DNA from: Clostridiales bacterium
GTDB lineage: Bacteria; Bacillota; Clostridia; Oscillospirales; Oscillospiraceae
Length of the DNA stretch: 7,339 bases
NCBI GenBank assembly: GCA_021203685.1
Contig: JAJQAS010000166.1
Location: 1 to 7,339, forward strand
Direction: 5' to 3'
Shown here: positions 5,869 to 7,339 of the stretch, in pieces
How positions within the stretch are numbered: position 1 is the first letter of the stretch
Layout: every line of letters begins with the position of its first letter
Position numbers and translations under genes: made by a program
Notes under the pieces: model-generated
The model's input: only the letters and a program-made list of their open reading frames with translations
Database searches by the model: none
Told to the model about the DNA's origin: nothing

Positions 5869-5889
5869 CCTGGGTGGCTGTTGCCCGGG
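5869..5889 (+). promoter_or_regulatory. Small hairpin in the efp leader
   Basis: CCTGGG (5869-5874) pairs with CCCGGG (5884-5889) around a 9-nt loop, with one G-U. It sits early in the presumed efp mRNA, 14 nt before the ribosome binding site, and has no U tract. It may only stabilise the 5' end. Confidence 0.3.
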
Positions 5890-5917
5890 CCAATTGATAA
5901 TTTGGAGGAGTTCACTT

Positions 5918-6478
5918 ATGCTTACTGCCAGCGATTTTAGAAACGGCAAGACCTTCGAGTACGAAGGCAAGGTCATGCAGGTCATCGAGTTTCAGCACGT
6001 CAAGCCCGGCAAGGGCGCGGCCTTTGTCCGCACCAAGATGAAGAACGTCATCACCGGCGCTGTCACCGAGACTTCCTTTAACCCCACTGCCAAGTTCGAA
6101 GAGGCGTTCATCGAGCGCAAGGAGATGGAATACAGCTACGCCGACGGCGACCTGTATTACTTCATGGACACCGAGACCTACGACATGATCCCCCTGAACG
6201 GCAGCCAGCTGGGCGACGCCTTCAAGTTCGTCAAGGAGAACACCCCCTGCAAGGTGCTGTCCTACAAGGGCAAGGTCTTCGGCATCGAGGCCCCCAACTT
6301 CATGGAGCTGGAGGTCGTCAAGACCGAGCCGGGCGTCCGGGGCGACACCGCCACCAACGTCACCAAGCCCGCCACCCTGGAGACCGGCGCGGAGATCAAG
6401 GTTCCCCTCTTCATCAACGAGGGCGACCGCATCCAGGTGGACACCCGCACCGGCGAGTATATGTCCCGCTGCAAGTAA
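5918..6478 (+). CDS. efp: Translation elongation factor P
   Basis: A 186-residue protein of standard EF-P length that binds between the P and E sites of stalled ribosomes and stimulates peptide-bond formation at consecutive prolines. The N-terminal KOW-like domain carries the loop VKPGKGAAF (28-36), with Lys32 at the position modified in other bacteria. Two OB domains follow, with the signature-like LPLFINEGD-type segment (VPLFINEGDRIQVDTRTGEY) near the C-terminus. The start is ATG 5918, giving the canonical MLTASDFRNGK, with GGAGGAG (5904-5910) upstream; the in-frame TTG at 5894 would add eight unrelated residues and lacks a ribosome binding site. It has its own promoter; no clear terminator follows before the repeat element. 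The modification enzyme for Lys32 is not in the window. Confidence 0.98.
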   Translation: MLTASDFRNGKTFEYEGKVMQVIEFQHVKPGKGAAFVRTKMKNVITGAVTETSFNPTAKFEEAFIERKEMEYSYADGDLYYFMDTETYDMIPLNGSQLGDAFKFVKENTPCKVLSYKGKVFGIEAPNFMELEVVKTEPGVRGDTATNVTKPATLETGAEIKVPLFINEGDRIQVDTRTGEYMSRCK

Positions 6479-6517
6479 TTTTTCTAACTGGTTATCCCTT
6501 TGATTCAGCCACGTTAT

Positions 6518-6698
6518 GATAAGCTATTAGCCGTTAGCTGTTAGCTGTTAGTCAAGTACTTCCAGTCTAAAGCGAACAGCTAAAAAGGGAACCAAGAACG
6601 AAACCACCCGTTTGTAAAGTCCTACAAACGGTACTCGTAGCACGTAATGTCAAGAACCACAAAGCTAGTGGCTAATAGCTAAGAGCTAAGAGCTAAAA
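6518..6698. repeat. Intergenic heptad inverted-repeat element B
   Basis: Same plan as element A. The left arm has five units at 6518, 6525, 6532, 6539 and 6546 (GATAAGC, TATTAGC, CGTTAGC, TGTTAGC, TGTTAGT). The right arm has five reverse-complement units at 6664, 6671, 6678, 6685 and 6692 (GCTAGTG, GCTAATA, GCTAAGA, GCTAAGA, GCTAAAA). The 111-bp core contains a perfect 9-bp hairpin, CCGTTTGTA/TACAAACGG (6608-6616/6623-6631) with a 6-nt loop, and no credible ORF. The core is visibly AT-richer than the neighbouring genes. The unit core TTAGC also occurs in element A. It fills most of the 298-nt spacer between efp and the zinc-ribbon gene. Confidence 0.75.
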
Positions 6699-6719
6699 TG
6701 CTCACTGGGCTGAGAAAAG

Positions 6720-6743
6720 GGGATAGTCGGATTTTCCTATCCC
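6720..6743 (+). promoter_or_regulatory. Hairpin upstream of the zinc-ribbon gene
   Basis: GGGATAG (6720-6726) pairs perfectly with CTATCCC (6737-6743) around a 10-nt loop, ending 18 nt before the ribosome binding site. There is no U tract after it on the plus strand, so termination is unlikely; it may be an operator or mRNA-stabilising structure. No convincing promoter for the next gene was found. Confidence 0.4.
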
Positions 6744-6776
6744 ACTTCACCCACACCCGCGAAAGGAGGAGGTTTT

Positions 6777-7184
6777 ATGTCCCTTGCTGAAAAAGCCGGT
6801 TATCTCCGGGGCCTCTACGACGGCATGGAGCTGAACGAGGACAAGTCCAAGGAGGCCAAGCTGCTCAAGGCCATCATCGACGTGGTGGTGGAGCTGGCCG
6901 ACCATGTGACCGAGAACGAGGAGAGCATCATGGCCCTGGCCGACCAGGCGGACGAGCTGCTGGGCGATGTCTTTGACGACCTGGACGACTACGAGGACGA
7001 TGAAGACGAGGACGACTACGAGACCGCCGTTGAGGTGGAGTGTCCTTCCTGCGGCGAACCCATGACCCTCCACGAGGGCCATCTGGCCTCCGGCGAGGTC
7101 AAGTGCCCCTCCTGCGGCCAGCGGTTCCAGATCGAGCTGGAGTTCGAGGAGGAGGACGGCGACGACGAGGAGATCCCCTTCTGA
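6777..7184 (+). CDS. Small acidic zinc-ribbon protein with SSB-like C-terminal tip
   Basis: A 135-residue cytoplasmic protein. Residues 1-64 are predicted helical (MSLAEKAGYLRGLYDGMEL, then KEAKLLKAIIDVVVELADHV) and resemble an N-terminal domain annotated in clostridial genomes as CD1247-type; that is family recall, not a search. Residues 66-81 are an almost wholly acidic linker. Residues 88-120 form a zinc ribbon with CPSC at 89-92 and CPSCG at 110-114. The protein ends in EEDGDDEEIPF, matching the acidic-plus-IPF tip by which SSB recruits its partners. ATG 6777 follows AAAGGAGG (6762-6769), a near-perfect anti-SD match, by 7 nt. It lies downstream of efp but is separated by a repeat element, and is closed by a strong terminator. 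Function is unknown; the ribbon suggests nucleic-acid or protein binding. Confidence 0.88.
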   Translation: MSLAEKAGYLRGLYDGMELNEDKSKEAKLLKAIIDVVVELADHVTENEESIMALADQADELLGDVFDDLDDYEDDEDEDDYETAVEVECPSCGEPMTLHEGHLASGEVKCPSCGQRFQIELEFEEEDGDDEEIPF

Positions 7185-7215
7185 ACTGCCGCGCATCATA
7201 CGATAAAATCAACAG

Positions 7216-7248
7216 ACCCGCGCCAGGGAGTACCCGGCGCGGGTTTTT
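7216..7248 (+). terminator. Rho-independent terminator after the zinc-ribbon gene
   Basis: ACCCGCGCC (7216-7224) pairs with GGCGCGGGT (7236-7244); inside, GGG (7226-7228) pairs with CCC (7233-7235) across a bulged A with loop AGTA. TTTTT (7244-7248) follows. It starts 32 nt after the stop codon. Confidence 0.93.
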
Positions 7249-7286
7249 GCTGTTGTGGAGTTCTCGCTTTTGCTGATTCCAGTAGA

Positions 7287-7339
7287 AACCCCTCCACCAT
7301 GCTTCGCATGGTCCCCCTCCCCTTTCAGGGGCGGCAAGG
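7287..7339. repeat. GC-rich palindromic intergenic repeat, cut by the window end
   Basis: Two hairpins in tandem: CCATGC-TTC-GCATGG (7297-7311), then CCCCT-TTC-AGGGG (7319-7331), followed by CGGCAAGG at the window edge. The pattern of a variable stem with a CTTCG loop, a C-rich stretch, then CCCCTTTCAGGGG and GGCAAGG resembles a highly repeated intergenic motif I recall from Oscillospiraceae genomes. Only one copy is present here, so repetitiveness rests on recall. Confidence 0.55.

Noticed and set aside
5894..5917. TTG at 5894 as the efp start
   Set aside because: It would add eight residues with no EF-P counterpart, and the AGGAG at 5906-5910 clearly serves the ATG at 5918.
6518..6698. CRISPR array
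   Set aside because: Units are 7 bp, contiguous without spacers, degenerate and inverted, unlike 23-47 bp direct repeats with unique spacers. No cas gene is present.
6720..6743. Terminator for efp or element B
   Set aside because: The 7-bp stem is followed by ACTTCACCC on the plus strand and CTTTTCTC on the minus strand, with no proper U tract on either.

Overview
The window looks like a chromosomal stretch from a high-GC member of the class Clostridia, most likely a gut Oscillospiraceae-type organism (Flavonifractor / Lawsonibacter / Pseudoflavonifractor-like). That placement is inference. It rests on GC- and C/G-third-position-rich codons, strong AGGAGG ribosome binding sites, Rho-independent terminators, the gene content, and intergenic repeats of a kind common in this group. 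No plasmid, phage or transposase gene is visible, so the window is core chromosome with repeat-rich spacers.

Layout. (1) 1-2583, +: the 3' part of valS (valyl-tRNA synthetase), cut by the window start, followed by a terminator. (2) 2694-2874: a stand-alone tRNA-Leu(GAG) unit with a consensus promoter (TTGACA-17-TATAAT), an encoded CCA end and its own terminator. That terminator can also serve the convergent gene on the other strand. (3) 2909-3066: an intergenic element with inverted arms made of degenerate 7-bp repeats. (4) 3064-3714, -: a tandem-OB-fold single-stranded-DNA-binding (SSB)-like protein. Its roughly 300-nt leader carries an extended -10 promoter, a LexA-box-like dyad, an internal terminator hairpin and a very stable hairpin next to the ribosome binding site. 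(5) 4125-5754, +: a promoter overlapping a hairpin, then a two-gene translationally coupled operon, larE (PP-loop sulfur transferase) and tcdA (E1-like tRNA t6A dehydratase). (6) 5822-6478, +: promoter and efp (elongation factor P). (7) 6518-6698: a second heptad inverted-repeat element built like the first. (8) 6777-7184, +: a small acidic zinc-ribbon protein ending in an SSB-like C-terminal tip (DDEEIPF), then a terminator. (9) 7287-7339: the start of a GC-rich palindromic intergenic repeat that runs off the window.

Functionally, most genes serve translation: valS, tRNA-Leu, tcdA (tRNA position-37 modification) and efp (relief of polyproline stalling). Two proteins point to DNA maintenance: the tandem-OB SSB-like protein, which lacks the usual SSB tip, and the zinc-ribbon protein, which has one. 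The most interesting points are that tip, the two matching heptad inverted-repeat elements, the layered leader of the SSB-like gene, and the larE-tcdA pairing without larA/B/C nearby.
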